From Streptomyces sp. NRRL S-37 (lineage in GTDB: Bacteria > Actinomycetota > Actinomycetes > Streptomycetales > Streptomycetaceae): a stretch of 64,000 nucleotides of DNA. The DNA lies in contig NZ_JOIZ01000019.1 of the NCBI RefSeq assembly GCF_000721605.1, forward strand, positions 248,001 through 312,000, given 5' to 3'. The notes under the pieces were generated by a model. It was not told where the DNA came from and ran no database searches. It saw only the letters and a program-made list of their open reading frames with translations. Below, piece by piece: positions 15,406 to 23,894 of this stretch (its first letter is position 1; every line of letters starts with the position of its first letter). A program made the translations under genes and the position numbers.

Positions 15406-16638
15406 ATGGCCGAACACCCCGCCTACCCCGTAGGCCTCCGCCTCACCGGCCGCCGGGTCGTCGTACTCGGCGGCGGCCAGGTCGCCCAACGCCGCCTCCC
15501 CGCCCTGATCGCCGCCGGTGCCGACATCCACCTGGTGTCCCCCGAGGCCACCCCCTCCGTGGAGGCCATGGCGGACGCCGGCGAGATCACCTGGCACCGC
15601 CGTCCCTACACCGAGGGCGACCTCGCGCAGGCCTGGTACGCCCTCATCGCCACCGGCGACACCGACGCGAACACCCGCGCCTCCGCCGAGGCGGAAGCAC
15701 ACCGCGTCTGGTGCGTCCGCTCGGACGACGCCGACGCGGCCACGGCGTGGACCCCCGCCACCGGCTCCAGCGAGGGCGTCACCGTGGCCGTCCTCACGAC
15801 GAAGGCACGCGGCCGCGACCCGCGCCACACCGCCGCCATCCGCGACGCCGTGGTCGAGGGCCTGCGCGACGGCACCCTCGTCGCCCCGCACCACCGCACC
15901 CGCACCCCGGGCGTCGCCCTCGTCGGCGGCGGCCCCGGCGACCCGGACCTGATCACCGTGCGCGGCCGCCGCCTGCTCGCCGAGGCCGACGTCGTCATCG
16001 CCGACCGGCTCGGCCCCCGCGACCTGCTCGCCGAACTCCCGCCGCACGTCGAGGTGATCGACGCGGCGAAGATCCCCTACGGCCGGTTCATGGCCCAGGA
16101 GGCCATCAACAACGCGCTGATCGAGCACGCCAAGCAGGGCAAGTCCGTGGTCCGGCTCAAGGGCGGAGACCCGTACGTCTTCGGCCGCGGCATGGAGGAA
16201 CTCCAGGCGCTCGCCGAAGCGGGCATCCCCTGCACCGTCGTCCCCGGCATCTCCAGCTCCATCTCGGTTCCGGGCGCGGCCGGCATCCCCGTCACCCACC
16301 GGGGCGTGGCCCACGAGTTCACCGTGGTCAGCGGCCATGTCGCCCCCGACGACGAGCGCTCCCTGGTCGACTGGGCGTCCCTGGCGAAGCTGACCGGCAC
16401 CCTCGTCGTCCTCATGGGCGTCGACAAGATCGGCCGGATCGCCGAGACCCTGGTGGCGGGCGGCAAGTCCCCCGACACCCCGGTCGCCCTCGTCCAGGAG
16501 GGCACCACGGCCGCCCAGCGCCGCGTCGACGCCACCCTCGCCACGGTCGCCGAGACGGTCGTCGCCCAGGAGGTCAAGCCGCCGGCCGTCATCGTCATCG
16601 GCGAGGTCGTCGCCGTGGGCCCGCGCGGGACGGCGTGA
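15406..16638 (+). CDS. cysG: Bifunctional precorrin-2 dehydrogenase / uroporphyrinogen-III C-methyltransferase
   Basis: A 410-residue enzyme linking uroporphyrinogen III to siroheme and cobalamin. The N-terminal Rossmann part (VVVLGGGQVAQRR, residues about 21-33) is the NAD-dependent precorrin-2 dehydrogenase. The second part from about residue 165 is a SAM uroporphyrinogen methyltransferase with VGGGPGDPDLITVRG, RLKGGDPYVFGRG and PGISSSISVPGAAGIPVTHR. Slightly shorter than E. coli CysG (457). Start ATG 15406 after GAGGAG. Two bases separate it from the rRNA methyltransferase gene. Confidence 0.92.
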   Translation: MAEHPAYPVGLRLTGRRVVVLGGGQVAQRRLPALIAAGADIHLVSPEATPSVEAMADAGEITWHRRPYTEGDLAQAWYALIATGDTDANTRASAEAEAHRVWCVRSDDADAATAWTPATGSSEGVTVAVLTTKARGRDPRHTAAIRDAVVEGLRDGTLVAPHHRTRTPGVALVGGGPGDPDLITVRGRRLLAEADVVIADRLGPRDLLAELPPHVEVIDAAKIPYGRFMAQEAINNALIEHAKQGKSVVRLKGGDPYVFGRGMEELQALAEAGIPCTVVPGISSSISVPGAAGIPVTHRGVAHEFTVVSGHVAPDDERSLVDWASLAKLTGTLVVLMGVDKIGRIAETLVAGGKSPDTPVALVQEGTTAAQRRVDATLATVAETVVAQEVKPPAVIVIGEVVAVGPRGTA

Positions 16639-16639
16639 C

Positions 16640-17458
16640 ATGGCCGGACTCATCACCGTCGACGACCCCGCCGACCCGCGGCTGCACGACTACACCGGCC
16701 TGACCGACGTAGAACTGCGCCGCCGCCGCGAACCAGCCGAGGGCCTGTTCATCGCCGAGGGCGAGAAGGTCATCAGGCGCGCCGGGGAAGCGGGCTACGC
16801 GATGCGGTCGATGCTGCTGTCCGCGAAGTGGGTCGACGTCATGCGCGACGTCATCGACCGGGCCACCGCCCCGGTGTACGTCGTCGACCCCGCGCTCGCC
16901 GAACAGGTCACCGGCTATCACGTGCACCGCGGCGCGCTCGCCTCCATGCAGCGCACACCGCTGCCCGCACCGGCCGACGTGCTCCGGACCGCCCGCCGCG
17001 TCGTCGTCATGGAGTCGGTCAACGACCACACCAACATCGGCGCGATCTTCCGCTCCGCGGCGGCCCTCGGCATGGACGCCGTCCTGCTCTCCCCGGACTG
17101 CGCCGACCCCCTCTACCGCCGCAGCGTCAAGGTCTCCATGGGCGCGGTCTTCTCCGTGCCGTACGCCCGCCTGGACACCTGGCCCAAGGGGCTGGAGGCG
17201 GTGCGCGAGGCCGGGTTCGAGCTGCTCGCCCTCACCCCCGGCGAGAAGGCCCGGCCCCTGGACGAGGTGGCACCGCACCGCATGGACCGGGTGGCGCTGA
17301 TGCTGGGCGCGGAAGGGCCCGGTCTCTCCGACCGGGCCCTGGCCGCCGCCGATCAATGGGTCCGCATCCCGATGTCGCACGGCGTCGACTCCCTCAACGT
17401 GGGAGCCGCCGCGGCGGTCGCCTTCTACGCGGTGGCCACCGGGCGCCCGCGGGAATAG
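16640..17458 (+). CDS. SpoU/TrmH-family RNA 2'-O-methyltransferase
   Basis: A 272-residue SPOUT methyltransferase expected to add a 2'-O-methyl group to rRNA or tRNA. The N-terminal substrate-binding part includes GLFIAEGEKVIRRA. The catalytic knot domain contains VVVMESVNDHTNIGAIFRSAAALGMD (motif 1), VALMLGAEGPGLS (motif 2) and IPMSHGVDSLNVGAAAAVAFY (motif 3), all intact. Follows cysG by one base, so it is co-transcribed. Target nucleotide unknown; some family members give antibiotic self-resistance, but nothing here points to that. Confidence 0.87.
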   Translation: MAGLITVDDPADPRLHDYTGLTDVELRRRREPAEGLFIAEGEKVIRRAGEAGYAMRSMLLSAKWVDVMRDVIDRATAPVYVVDPALAEQVTGYHVHRGALASMQRTPLPAPADVLRTARRVVVMESVNDHTNIGAIFRSAAALGMDAVLLSPDCADPLYRRSVKVSMGAVFSVPYARLDTWPKGLEAVREAGFELLALTPGEKARPLDEVAPHRMDRVALMLGAEGPGLSDRALAAADQWVRIPMSHGVDSLNVGAAAAVAFYAVATGRPRE

Positions 17459-17459
17459 C

Positions 17460-17488
17460 GGCCCGGCCGGTGCCGTGCCGGCGGGCCC
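17460..17488. terminator. Convergent hairpin between rRNA methyltransferase and kinase
   Basis: GGCCCGGCCGG can pair with CCGGCGGGCC with a one-base bulge, directly between the two convergent stop codons. Confidence 0.5.
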
Positions 17489-18775
17489 CTACCCGGGGCC
17501 CTGGCAGCCCTGCACCAGCGTGATGCCCAGCGCGACGACCAGCGTCACGACGACGAACACGAACAGCCGCTGCCTGAGCAGTCGCGGGTTGGCGGGCCGC
17601 AGGCCGGTCCCGGTCGTCCGGGGCCCCGGACGGCGGGCACCGGTGCCGGTACCGGACCGGGTGGTGTTCCGGGACGCCGGCGTGGGACGCGGTCCCTTGC
17701 GGGACGGAGCGCCTCCGCGCGGGGAGCTGTCGCGCGGGCCACCGCTCCGGGAAGGGGGCACGCTCCGGCTGTTCCGTCCGGGGGAGGAGCCGCTGTTCCT
17801 GGGCGCGGGGCCGCGTCCGCGCGGTGGCGGGGTTCCCTGACCGCCCTGCCGGCGCTGCGCCCGCTCCGGGTAGGTGTCCGCGAGGCGTCCGGTGGGCCGC
17901 TCCGTCTCGGCACCGCGCGGGGCCGGCGGACGCACGTCGGCGAGGCCCTGGGCCTCCCGGGCGGCGATCTCCTTGAGCCGCAGCGACAGCTGGAGCGTGC
18001 TGGGCCGCTCCTCGGGGTCCTTCGCCAGGCACGCGCGGACGAGGGGGGCCAGGGCGTCCGGGACGCCGTGCAGCTGGGCCTCCTCGTGCACCACGCGGTA
18101 CAGCATCACCTCGGAACTGCCGTGCCCGAAGGGCGAGTCGCCCATCGACGCGTACGCGAGCGTGGCGCCCAGCGAGAACACGTCCGTGGCCGGGGTGACG
18201 GCCGCGCCGCGCACCTGCTCCGGGGCGAGGAAGCCGGGGGAGCCGACCGCCGTGCCGACGTGCGTGAGCGTCGACGCGCCGGTCGCCCACGCGATGCCGA
18301 AGTCGATGATCCGCGGCCCCTTCGGGGACAGCAGGATGTTGGACGGCTTGAGGTCCCGGTGCACCACACCGGCCTCGTGCACGGCGACCAGCCCCTCGGA
18401 GAGGGCCGCGCCGACGGCGGCGACGTCGGCCGCGCTGAGCGCCCCCTCGTCGGCGACCTTGTCGTGCAGCGAGGGTCCCGGTACGTACTGCGTGGCGAAC
18501 CAGGGACGGTCCGCCTCGAGGTCCGCGGCCACCAGCCGGGCCGTACAGCCGCCGCGGATGCGGCGGGCCGCCGAGACCTCGCGCGCGAACCGGGAGCGGA
18601 ACTCCTGGTCCTCGGCCAGATCGGGCCGGATGACCTTCAGCGCGACCCGCTGCCCCTTCTTGTCGGAGCCCAGGTAGACCACGCCCATCCCGCCCGCGCC
18701 GAGTCGTCGGTGGAGCCTGAAAGAGCCGACGACGCGCGGGTCCTCGCGCCTCAGGCGCATCATCGCCATGTTCAT
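17489..18775 (-). CDS. Membrane-anchored serine/threonine protein kinase
   Basis: A 428-residue PknB-type kinase. The Gly loop is LGAGGMGVVYLG (residues 25-36), the catalytic Lys is K47 (VALKVI), the catalytic loop is HRDLKPSN (139-146), and the Mg site is DFG (158-160). Residues from about 290 form a long Pro/Arg/Ser-rich linker. A single membrane helix (LFVFVVVTLVVALGITLV) near the C-terminus leaves only about six residues outside, so there is no sensor domain. Starts are ATG 18775 or 18769. Divergent from the small gene at 18971. Substrates unknown. Confidence 0.9.
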   Translation of the reverse strand: MNMAMMRLRREDPRVVGSFRLHRRLGAGGMGVVYLGSDKKGQRVALKVIRPDLAEDQEFRSRFAREVSAARRIRGGCTARLVAADLEADRPWFATQYVPGPSLHDKVADEGALSAADVAAVGAALSEGLVAVHEAGVVHRDLKPSNILLSPKGPRIIDFGIAWATGASTLTHVGTAVGSPGFLAPEQVRGAAVTPATDVFSLGATLAYASMGDSPFGHGSSEVMLYRVVHEEAQLHGVPDALAPLVRACLAKDPEERPSTLQLSLRLKEIAAREAQGLADVRPPAPRGAETERPTGRLADTYPERAQRRQGGQGTPPPRGRGPAPRNSGSSPGRNSRSVPPSRSGGPRDSSPRGGAPSRKGPRPTPASRNTTRSGTGTGARRPGPRTTGTGLRPANPRLLRQRLFVFVVVTLVVALGITLVQGCQGPG

Positions 18776-18970
18776 CCCCGCTGCCCGGTCCTGTGACGTG
18801 CCACAGCTTACGTTTCCACGGCCGCCCGTGCGCAGAGGCCGCGCCCTCTCGGAGCGGTGGATTGTCAGTGGTGGGTGGGAGACTTGAAGAGTGGTCAGGG
18901 AGCGCGCGGGCACACCTGGTTCGCGCGGCCGGTGCTTCCAACCACCCGACGGCGAAGGGGGATTGATCGC

Positions 18971-19246
18971 ATGAAGGGTGACCGTGTGGAGATCGTCGTG
19001 GACGCGGGGGACACGACGCGTACGTACGAGGTGGTGGCGAGCAGGGCGGGGCGCCGGGTGGAGACGGCGGTGCGGCGGGGGGTCGTCGAAGTGAGCGAAG
19101 TCACCCGGAGCGGCACGGTCGTGCGGACCGCCCGGTTCATGGCGAACCGGGTGCTCGCGCTGGTGGAGCAGCCGGTGCCGCGGGAGGACGGCTCGGAGAA
19201 AGCGGGGCAGAGCGGGCGGCCCTTCGGGGATGTCCCTGAGACGTAG
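18971..19246 (+). CDS. Small conserved hypothetical protein
   Basis: A 91-residue protein starting MKGDRVEIVVDAGDTTRTYE. The first 65 residues alternate charged and hydrophobic residues (TYEVVASRAGRRVETAVRRGVVEVSEVTRSGTVVRTARF), suggesting a small beta-rich domain; the tail is Gly/Ser/Glu-rich and likely disordered. ATG 18971 has a GGGGAT site upstream. No family recognised. Confidence 0.6.
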   Translation: MKGDRVEIVVDAGDTTRTYEVVASRAGRRVETAVRRGVVEVSEVTRSGTVVRTARFMANRVLALVEQPVPREDGSEKAGQSGRPFGDVPET

Positions 19247-19443
19247 GACCCCGTCTCCACCCAGGGGAGTACGCCGTGGGGAAGGGCTCATCCTCCGGGA
19301 GGCCCGGCAATCGGTACGAGGGCATGACGTCGGGAGAGGGCGTGGCGCCTAGATTTGAGGTCAAGCGGCGGGTGCAGCACTCGTCCCCCGAGGTCAGACG
19401 CCCGCCGCTGTCAACGACAACAGAAACGGCCAGGAGAGGGACC

Positions 19444-19623
19444 ATGGCGTACACGGCACCGCGGACACTGATCCGCACGCGGGAGCGCGGCGAGGGTCGT
19501 CGTCATCCGCTGGTGGCGACGTTGATGGCCCTTCCTCTGGCGGTCCTGCTCCTCCTCGTCTTCGACGGGTGGGAGACGGTGGCCACACAGGCGTCGTCCG
19601 TGGGCGAGATGCTGGGGCGCTGA
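19444..19623 (+). CDS. Small single-pass membrane protein
   Basis: A 59-residue protein: an Arg-rich cytoplasmic start (RTLIRTRERGEGRRH), one membrane helix (LVATLMALPLAVLLLLVF) and a short outer tail. ATG 19444 follows AGGAGAGG. A very strong hairpin lies about 90 bases downstream. Function unknown. Confidence 0.6.
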   Translation: MAYTAPRTLIRTRERGEGRRHPLVATLMALPLAVLLLLVFDGWETVATQASSVGEMLGR

Positions 19624-19710
19624 ACAGCGACCCCAGGCCCGGAAGAGCGGTCCGGGCGGGGACATCCACCCATGAAACCCCGTGGGGACGGGGGTGCGGC
19701 GGACGGCAAA

Positions 19711-19744
19711 AATGCCGGCGCAGCTGGGGAGCTGCGCCGGCATT
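19711..19744. terminator. 15-bp perfect hairpin terminator
   Basis: AATGCCGGCGCAGCT (19711-19725) pairs perfectly with 19730-19744 across a GGGG loop. On the minus strand the stem runs into TTT, so it can stop transcription from either side. Confidence 0.8.
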
Positions 19745-19788
19745 GCTCTGCCCGCGCTCCGTGCCCCTGCAGGCCGCCATCCGCCATC

Positions 19789-19860
19789 CGCGGGCAATCG
19801 TGCCTCCCCCAGTGCCTTAAGGGCCTGGGAGGTACCCCCAGGGCGGCACGGGTGGGCGCG
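19789..19860. repeat. Dispersed imperfect palindrome, copy 2
   Basis: Second copy of the element at 15145-15221: starts CGCGGGCAATCGTGCC, ends GGCACGGGTGGGCGCG, with an internal CTTAAGGGCCTGG core. Two copies in 5 kb, both intergenic, point to a genome-wide family. Confidence 0.8.
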
Positions 19861-19971
19861 ACGGCACCCCGCAAGCGCCGGGCCGCGTGAACACCCCCGG
19901 CCCACCCCGACCCGGAGCACCCGCAAGCGCGGGGCCACGCCGCCCCGGCAACCTCCCCGTACCCTCACCCC

Positions 19972-20898
19972 GTGACCACGGACCTCCTCCCCGCCCTGAC
20001 AGCCCACGTCACGGCAGCGGCCCACGCGAGCCCCCGCACCTGCCACTGCACCACCACCACCCTCGCCGTCCGCGAGGACGCCACCGTCGTACGACACGCA
20101 GACACCGTCGCCAAGGCCCACGCCCCCGACGCCGACCCCACCGAGCTGACCCTCCGTCTCACCGTGGCCACCCGCCTCCCCGGCATCCTCCTTCCCCCGT
20201 TCACCCCGGCCCCCACCGAACTGCACGGACGACTCGTCACCCACTGGCCGTACGGCACTCCCGTGGATCCGGACGACCCGGACGCCGCGCCCTGGGAAGC
20301 CGCGGCCACCCTCCTCGCCCGCCTCCACCGGGCCCCCGCCCCCACCGCCGTGCCCCCCATGCGCGGCCCCGCCAAGGCCGCCCGCGCCATCGCCCTCATC
20401 CGCGCCACCGCCCCCCGGCACCCCGCCACCGCCCCCGTCCTGCACGCCTGGGCCGCCCTCCCGCCCTGGGCCCGCGGTGAGGCCCCCATGCCGGACACCA
20501 CCACCCTCTGCCACGGCGACCTTCACCTCGGCCAGCTCATACGCCACCCCGCGCACGACGGCCCCTGGCTGCTCATCGACGTCGACGACCTCGGCACCGG
20601 CGTACCGGCATGGGACCTGGCCCGCCCGGCGGCCTGGTACGCCTGCGGACTGCTCGCCCCCGACGAGTGGCACCGCTTCCTGACCGCCTACCGCGCGGCC
20701 GGCGGCCCGGCCGTACCGTCCAACGGCGACCCCTGGACCGTGCTGGACGTCCCGGCCCGTGCCCTCACGGCCCAGACCGCCGCCCGTGCCGTCACCAAGG
20801 CCGTCGCGGCCGGCCGGCCCCTGGACGAGGTGGAGCGGTCGCTGGTCGACGCCTGCGCGCGCATGGGTTCCGTCGGTCCCGCCTTCCCGACGGGGTGA
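19972..20898 (+). CDS. Aminoglycoside phosphotransferase (APH) family protein
   Basis: A 308-residue APH/choline-kinase-fold protein. The catalytic loop is LCHGDLHLGQLI (HGD near residue 182) and the Mg-binding loop is LLIDVDDLGTGVPAWDLA, the usual places for phosphotransfer. The N-terminal lobe lacks an obvious Gly loop and is His/Cys/Thr-rich (CHCTTTTLAV). Start GTG 19972. Real substrate unknown; most chromosomal members are not resistance enzymes. Confidence 0.75.
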   Translation: MTTDLLPALTAHVTAAAHASPRTCHCTTTTLAVREDATVVRHADTVAKAHAPDADPTELTLRLTVATRLPGILLPPFTPAPTELHGRLVTHWPYGTPVDPDDPDAAPWEAAATLLARLHRAPAPTAVPPMRGPAKAARAIALIRATAPRHPATAPVLHAWAALPPWARGEAPMPDTTTLCHGDLHLGQLIRHPAHDGPWLLIDVDDLGTGVPAWDLARPAAWYACGLLAPDEWHRFLTAYRAAGGPAVPSNGDPWTVLDVPARALTAQTAARAVTKAVAAGRPLDEVERSLVDACARMGSVGPAFPTG

Positions 20899-20999
20899 GT
20901 GGAAGTTTCCCGGCGTAGGGTGCAACCGACCCGCAGCCGGGCAGAGTCTGTCCTGGCGATACGCGAAGCAGGAACGACCGGCCAGGAGTTGAATCGATC

Positions 21000-21278
21000 A
21001 TGCAGTGTCCGAAGTGCCATGCCCCGATGCACACCTACAACCGCAACGGTGTCCAGATCGAGCAGTGCAGCGGGTGCCGGGGCATCTTCCTCGACTACGG
21101 CGAGCTGGAGTCGCTGACCCGGCTGGAGTCCCAGTGGTCGCAGCCCGCGCCGCCGGCCCCGCCCGCCGCCCCGCAGGCCTACCCCGCCGCGCCGGCCCCC
21201 GCCTGGGGTGCCCCGCACGGCGGCCACCACGGCCACCACCGCCACAAGAGCTTCGGGCACATGCTCTTCTCCAGCTGA
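21000..21278 (+). CDS. TFIIB-type zinc ribbon protein
   Basis: A 92-residue protein with one zinc ribbon, CPKC at residues 3-6 and CSGC about 20 residues later, followed by RGIFLDYGELE, the pattern of the zf-TFIIB family. After residue 45 comes a Pro/Ala/Gln linker and a His-rich end (GGHHGHHRHKSFGH), which may bind metal. ATG 21000. Role unknown. Confidence 0.8.
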   Translation: MQCPKCHAPMHTYNRNGVQIEQCSGCRGIFLDYGELESLTRLESQWSQPAPPAPPAAPQAYPAAPAPAWGAPHGGHHGHHRHKSFGHMLFSS

Positions 21279-21300
21279 CGGAGACACACGGAGACACGAC

Positions 21301-21330
21301 GAAGCCCCCGGTCGCGGGACCGGGGGCTTC
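21301..21330 (+). terminator. Terminator after the zinc ribbon gene
   Basis: GAAGCCCCCGGT pairs with ACCGGGGGCTTC around a 6-base loop: 12 bp, perfect. It also faces the end of the minus-strand tRNA array and could stop that transcript. Confidence 0.8.
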
Positions 21331-21338
21331 GGGTGGTG

Positions 21339-21410
21339 TGGACGATACTGGGATTGAACCAGTGACCTCTTCCGTGTCAGGGAAGCGCTCTCCCGCTGAG
21401 CTAATCGTCC
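21339..21410 (-). tRNA. tRNA-Val(GAC)
   Basis: Minus strand reads GGACGATTAGCTCAGCGGGA; 7-bp acceptor GGACGAT/ATCGTCC, anticodon loop CTGACAC giving GAC, T-loop GGTTCAATC. 72 nt, CCA not encoded. Last of five tRNA genes in the array. Confidence 0.95.
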
Positions 21411-21453
21411 TCGGGACCACGACCACTCCATGGAGCGGATCATGGGCACTGCG

Positions 21454-21525
21454 TGCGCGATACTGGGATTGAACCAGTGACCTCTTCCGTGTCAGGGAAG
21501 CGCTCTCCCGCTGAGCTAATCGCGC
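21454..21525 (-). tRNA. tRNA-Val(GAC), acceptor-stem variant
   Basis: Same body as the neighbouring copies but the acceptor stem is GCGCGAT/ATCGCGC, with matching changes on both arms that keep all pairs. Anticodon GAC. Confidence 0.95.
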
Positions 21526-21560
21526 GGGGGATCCGAAGATCCAGGATCCGGAGATCCGAG

Positions 21561-21632
21561 TGGACGATACTGGGATTGAACCAGTGACCTCTTCCGTGTC
21601 AGGGAAGCGCTCTCCCGCTGAGCTAATCGTCC
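21561..21632 (-). tRNA. tRNA-Val(GAC)
   Basis: Identical in sequence to the copy at 21339-21410, including the GGACGAT acceptor. 72 nt. Confidence 0.95.
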
Positions 21633-21633
21633 G

Positions 21634-21707
21634 TGGAGGTGGAGACGGGATTTGAACCCGTGTAGACGGCTTTGCAGGCCGTTGCCTCGCCTCTCGGCCA
21701 CTCCACC
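21634..21707 (-). tRNA. tRNA-Cys(GCA)
   Basis: Minus strand starts GGTGGAGTGGCCGAGAGGCG; anticodon loop CTGCAAA giving GCA; acceptor GGTGGAG/CTCCACC, U73 discriminator, and CCA is encoded at 21634-21636, unlike the Val and Gly genes here. One base separates it from the neighbouring tRNA-Val. Confidence 0.95.
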
Positions 21708-21744
21708 AGGAGTGTAGGGGACCGGGAAGCCCCCTCTTCCTTCG

Positions 21745-21817
21745 AGCGGACGACGAGGCTCGAACTCGCGACCTCAACCTTGGCAAGGTTGCGCTCTACC
21801 AACTGAGCTACGTCCGC
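21745..21817 (-). tRNA. tRNA-Gly(GCC)
   Basis: Minus strand starts GCGGACGTAGCTCAGTTGGT; anticodon loop TTGCCAA giving GCC; acceptor GCGGACG/CGTCCGC with U73. First gene of the minus-strand array. Confidence 0.95.
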
Positions 21818-21971
21818 CTGTCGTTTCGGTCGGCTTGCGCGTCCCGGCGACGAACTGAACTCTAGCGGATTCCGGGGCCAGTACAAAAACCCGTTTGTGC
21901 AGCGTGCTGCGCTGCGCCCGCTCACGGACGTACCCGGGCCGCCGGAACCGCGCCCGCCATAGACTCGCCTC

Positions 21972-23024
21972 GTGCTGGACCTGACACCTCTCGCCCGCTT
22001 CGGCGACCGCGTCGCCACCGGACTCCTCGACGTCACCGACGACCCCGCGGCCCTGGATTCCACGGGGTTTTGGGCCGTCGCCGCCGACTTCGAGGGCCGC
22101 CTGACCTGCGCCCGCTTTCAGGAGGTCCGGGAGCAGCGGGTCCCCGCCCCCGTGCCGGGGGCCTGGCGGGGGCCGGCGGCCGGTGACTGGACGTCCTCGC
22201 TCGACCGGGACGCGTACACGACGGCCGTACGCCGTATCCGCGACCGCATAGCCGCCGGCGAGGTCTACCAGGCGAACCTCTGCCGCGTCCTGTCCGCGCC
22301 CGTGCCGGCCGGCGCCGACGTGGACGCCCTCACCGCCCTGCTCGCCCGGGGGAACCCGGCCCCGTACGCCGGAACGATCCGTCTGCCCGGCCACGGAGTG
22401 GAGATCGCCACCGCCTCGCCCGAGCTGTTCCTGCGGCGGGAGGGACGGGTCGTCGAGTCCGGGCCGATCAAGGGGACCGGGCGGACCGAGGACGACCTGC
22501 TGGAGAAGGACTACGCCGAGAACGTGATGATCGTCGACCTGGTCCGCAACGACATCGGACAGGTCTGCGACATCGGCACGGTGACCGTGCCCGACCTGTG
22601 CGCCGTCGAGAAGCACCCGGGTCTCGTCCACCTTGTGTCGACCGTGCGGGGCGAGCTGCGAGGCGGCGCGGGATGGCCCGAGCTGCTCGGTGCCGCCTTC
22701 CCGCCCGGCTCCGTCACCGGCGCGCCCAAGTCCAGCGCGCTGCGGATCATCGACGCGCTGGAGACGGCGCCCCGCGGCCCGTACTGCGGCGGTATCGGCT
22801 GGGTCGACGCCGACCGCGGCACCGGCGTGCTCGCGGTGGGCATCCGCACCTTCTGGATCGACCGGACCGCGGACGGCGACGCCGTCCTGCGGTTCGGCAC
22901 CGGCGCCGGGATCACCTGGGGCTCCGACCCCGAAGGGGAGTGGCGGGAGACCGAACTGAAGGCCTCCCGGCTGCTCGCGGTAGCGTCGGGGACGTACGAG
23001 ACGAGTGAAGGGACCCAGAGGTGA
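21972..23024 (+). CDS. pabB: Aminodeoxychorismate synthase component I (PabB-like)
   Basis: Chorismate-binding enzyme, 350 residues, which with a glutaminase makes 4-amino-4-deoxychorismate for folate. Only the catalytic chorismate-binding domain is clear: RIRDRIAAGEVYQANLCRVL, ASPELFLRREG, the PabB-type PIKGTGRT (Lys near residue 167), YAENVMIVDLVRNDIG, and GSVTGAPK. Shorter than E. coli PabB (453). GTG 21972. The stop overlaps pabC by four bases. No PabA glutaminase gene is adjacent. Confidence 0.85.
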   Translation: MLDLTPLARFGDRVATGLLDVTDDPAALDSTGFWAVAADFEGRLTCARFQEVREQRVPAPVPGAWRGPAAGDWTSSLDRDAYTTAVRRIRDRIAAGEVYQANLCRVLSAPVPAGADVDALTALLARGNPAPYAGTIRLPGHGVEIATASPELFLRREGRVVESGPIKGTGRTEDDLLEKDYAENVMIVDLVRNDIGQVCDIGTVTVPDLCAVEKHPGLVHLVSTVRGELRGGAGWPELLGAAFPPGSVTGAPKSSALRIIDALETAPRGPYCGGIGWVDADRGTGVLAVGIRTFWIDRTADGDAVLRFGTGAGITWGSDPEGEWRETELKASRLLAVASGTYETSEGTQR

Positions 23025-23842
23025 AGATCTGGCTCGACGGCGGGCTGCGGGACACCGAGTCCGCCCGTGTCTCCGTCTTCGACCACGGACTGACCGTGGG
23101 CGACGGCGTCTTCGAGACGGTGAAGGCCGTGGACGGCCGTCCGTTCGCCCTCACCCGGCACCTCGACCGGCTGACCCGGTCGGCCCGCGGGCTCGGGCTG
23201 CCCGACCCCGACCTCGACGAGGTCCGCCGCGCCTGCGCCGCCGTCCTGGAGGCCAACCCGATGCCGCTCGGCCGGCTGCGCCTCACCTACACCGGCGGCC
23301 ACGGCCCGCTCGGCTCCGACCGCGGCGAGCACGGCCCGACCCTCGTGGCCGCCCTCGGGGAGACCACCCGCCGCCCCGACTCCACCGCCGTGATCACCGT
23401 CCCCTGGACCCGCAACGAACGCGGCGCGCTCACCGGCCTGAAGACCACCTCGTACGCCGAGAACGTCGTCGCGCTCGCCCGCGCCCACGAGCGGGGCGCG
23501 TCCGAGGCGCTGTTCGGCAACACCGTCGGACAGCTCTGCGAGGGCACCGGGTCGAACGTCTTCGTCGTCCTCGACGGCGAGCTCCACACTCCGCCGCTCG
23601 CCTCCGGCTGCCTCGCCGGCATCACCCGGGCCCTCGCCGTCGAGTGGACCGGCGCCAAGGAGACCGACCTGCCGCTGGACGTGCTGGAGCGGGCCGAGGA
23701 GGTCTTCCTCACCTCCACCCTGCGCGACGTCCAGGCCGTGCACCGCGTCGACGGCCGCGAACTGCCCGGCGCCCCCGGCCCGGTGACCGCCAAGGCCATG
23801 CGGATCTTCGACGAGCGCTCCGGGGCCGACCTCGATCCGTGA
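23021..23842 (+). CDS. pabC: Aminodeoxychorismate lyase (PabC), class IV PLP enzyme
   Basis: A 273-residue PLP-dependent fold-type IV protein that releases pyruvate from aminodeoxychorismate to give p-aminobenzoate. Visible family marks: FDHGLTVGDGVFETVK, the Lys region LTGLKTTSYAENVVA, NTVGQLCEGTGSNVFVV, and EEVFLTSTLRDVQAV. A D-amino-acid or branched-chain aminotransferase would look similar, but the four-base overlap with pabB supports PabC. Confidence 0.83.
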   Translation: MKIWLDGGLRDTESARVSVFDHGLTVGDGVFETVKAVDGRPFALTRHLDRLTRSARGLGLPDPDLDEVRRACAAVLEANPMPLGRLRLTYTGGHGPLGSDRGEHGPTLVAALGETTRRPDSTAVITVPWTRNERGALTGLKTTSYAENVVALARAHERGASEALFGNTVGQLCEGTGSNVFVVLDGELHTPPLASGCLAGITRALAVEWTGAKETDLPLDVLERAEEVFLTSTLRDVQAVHRVDGRELPGAPGPVTAKAMRIFDERSGADLDP

Positions 23843-23894
23843 CGGATCCGAAAATCAGCTGATCTGGGGTGCGGCAACGGGTAGAACACCCTTG

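Noticed and set aside
19972..20898. Aminoglycoside resistance gene
   Set aside because: Only the general APH fold motifs are visible; most such chromosomal proteins act on other substrates.
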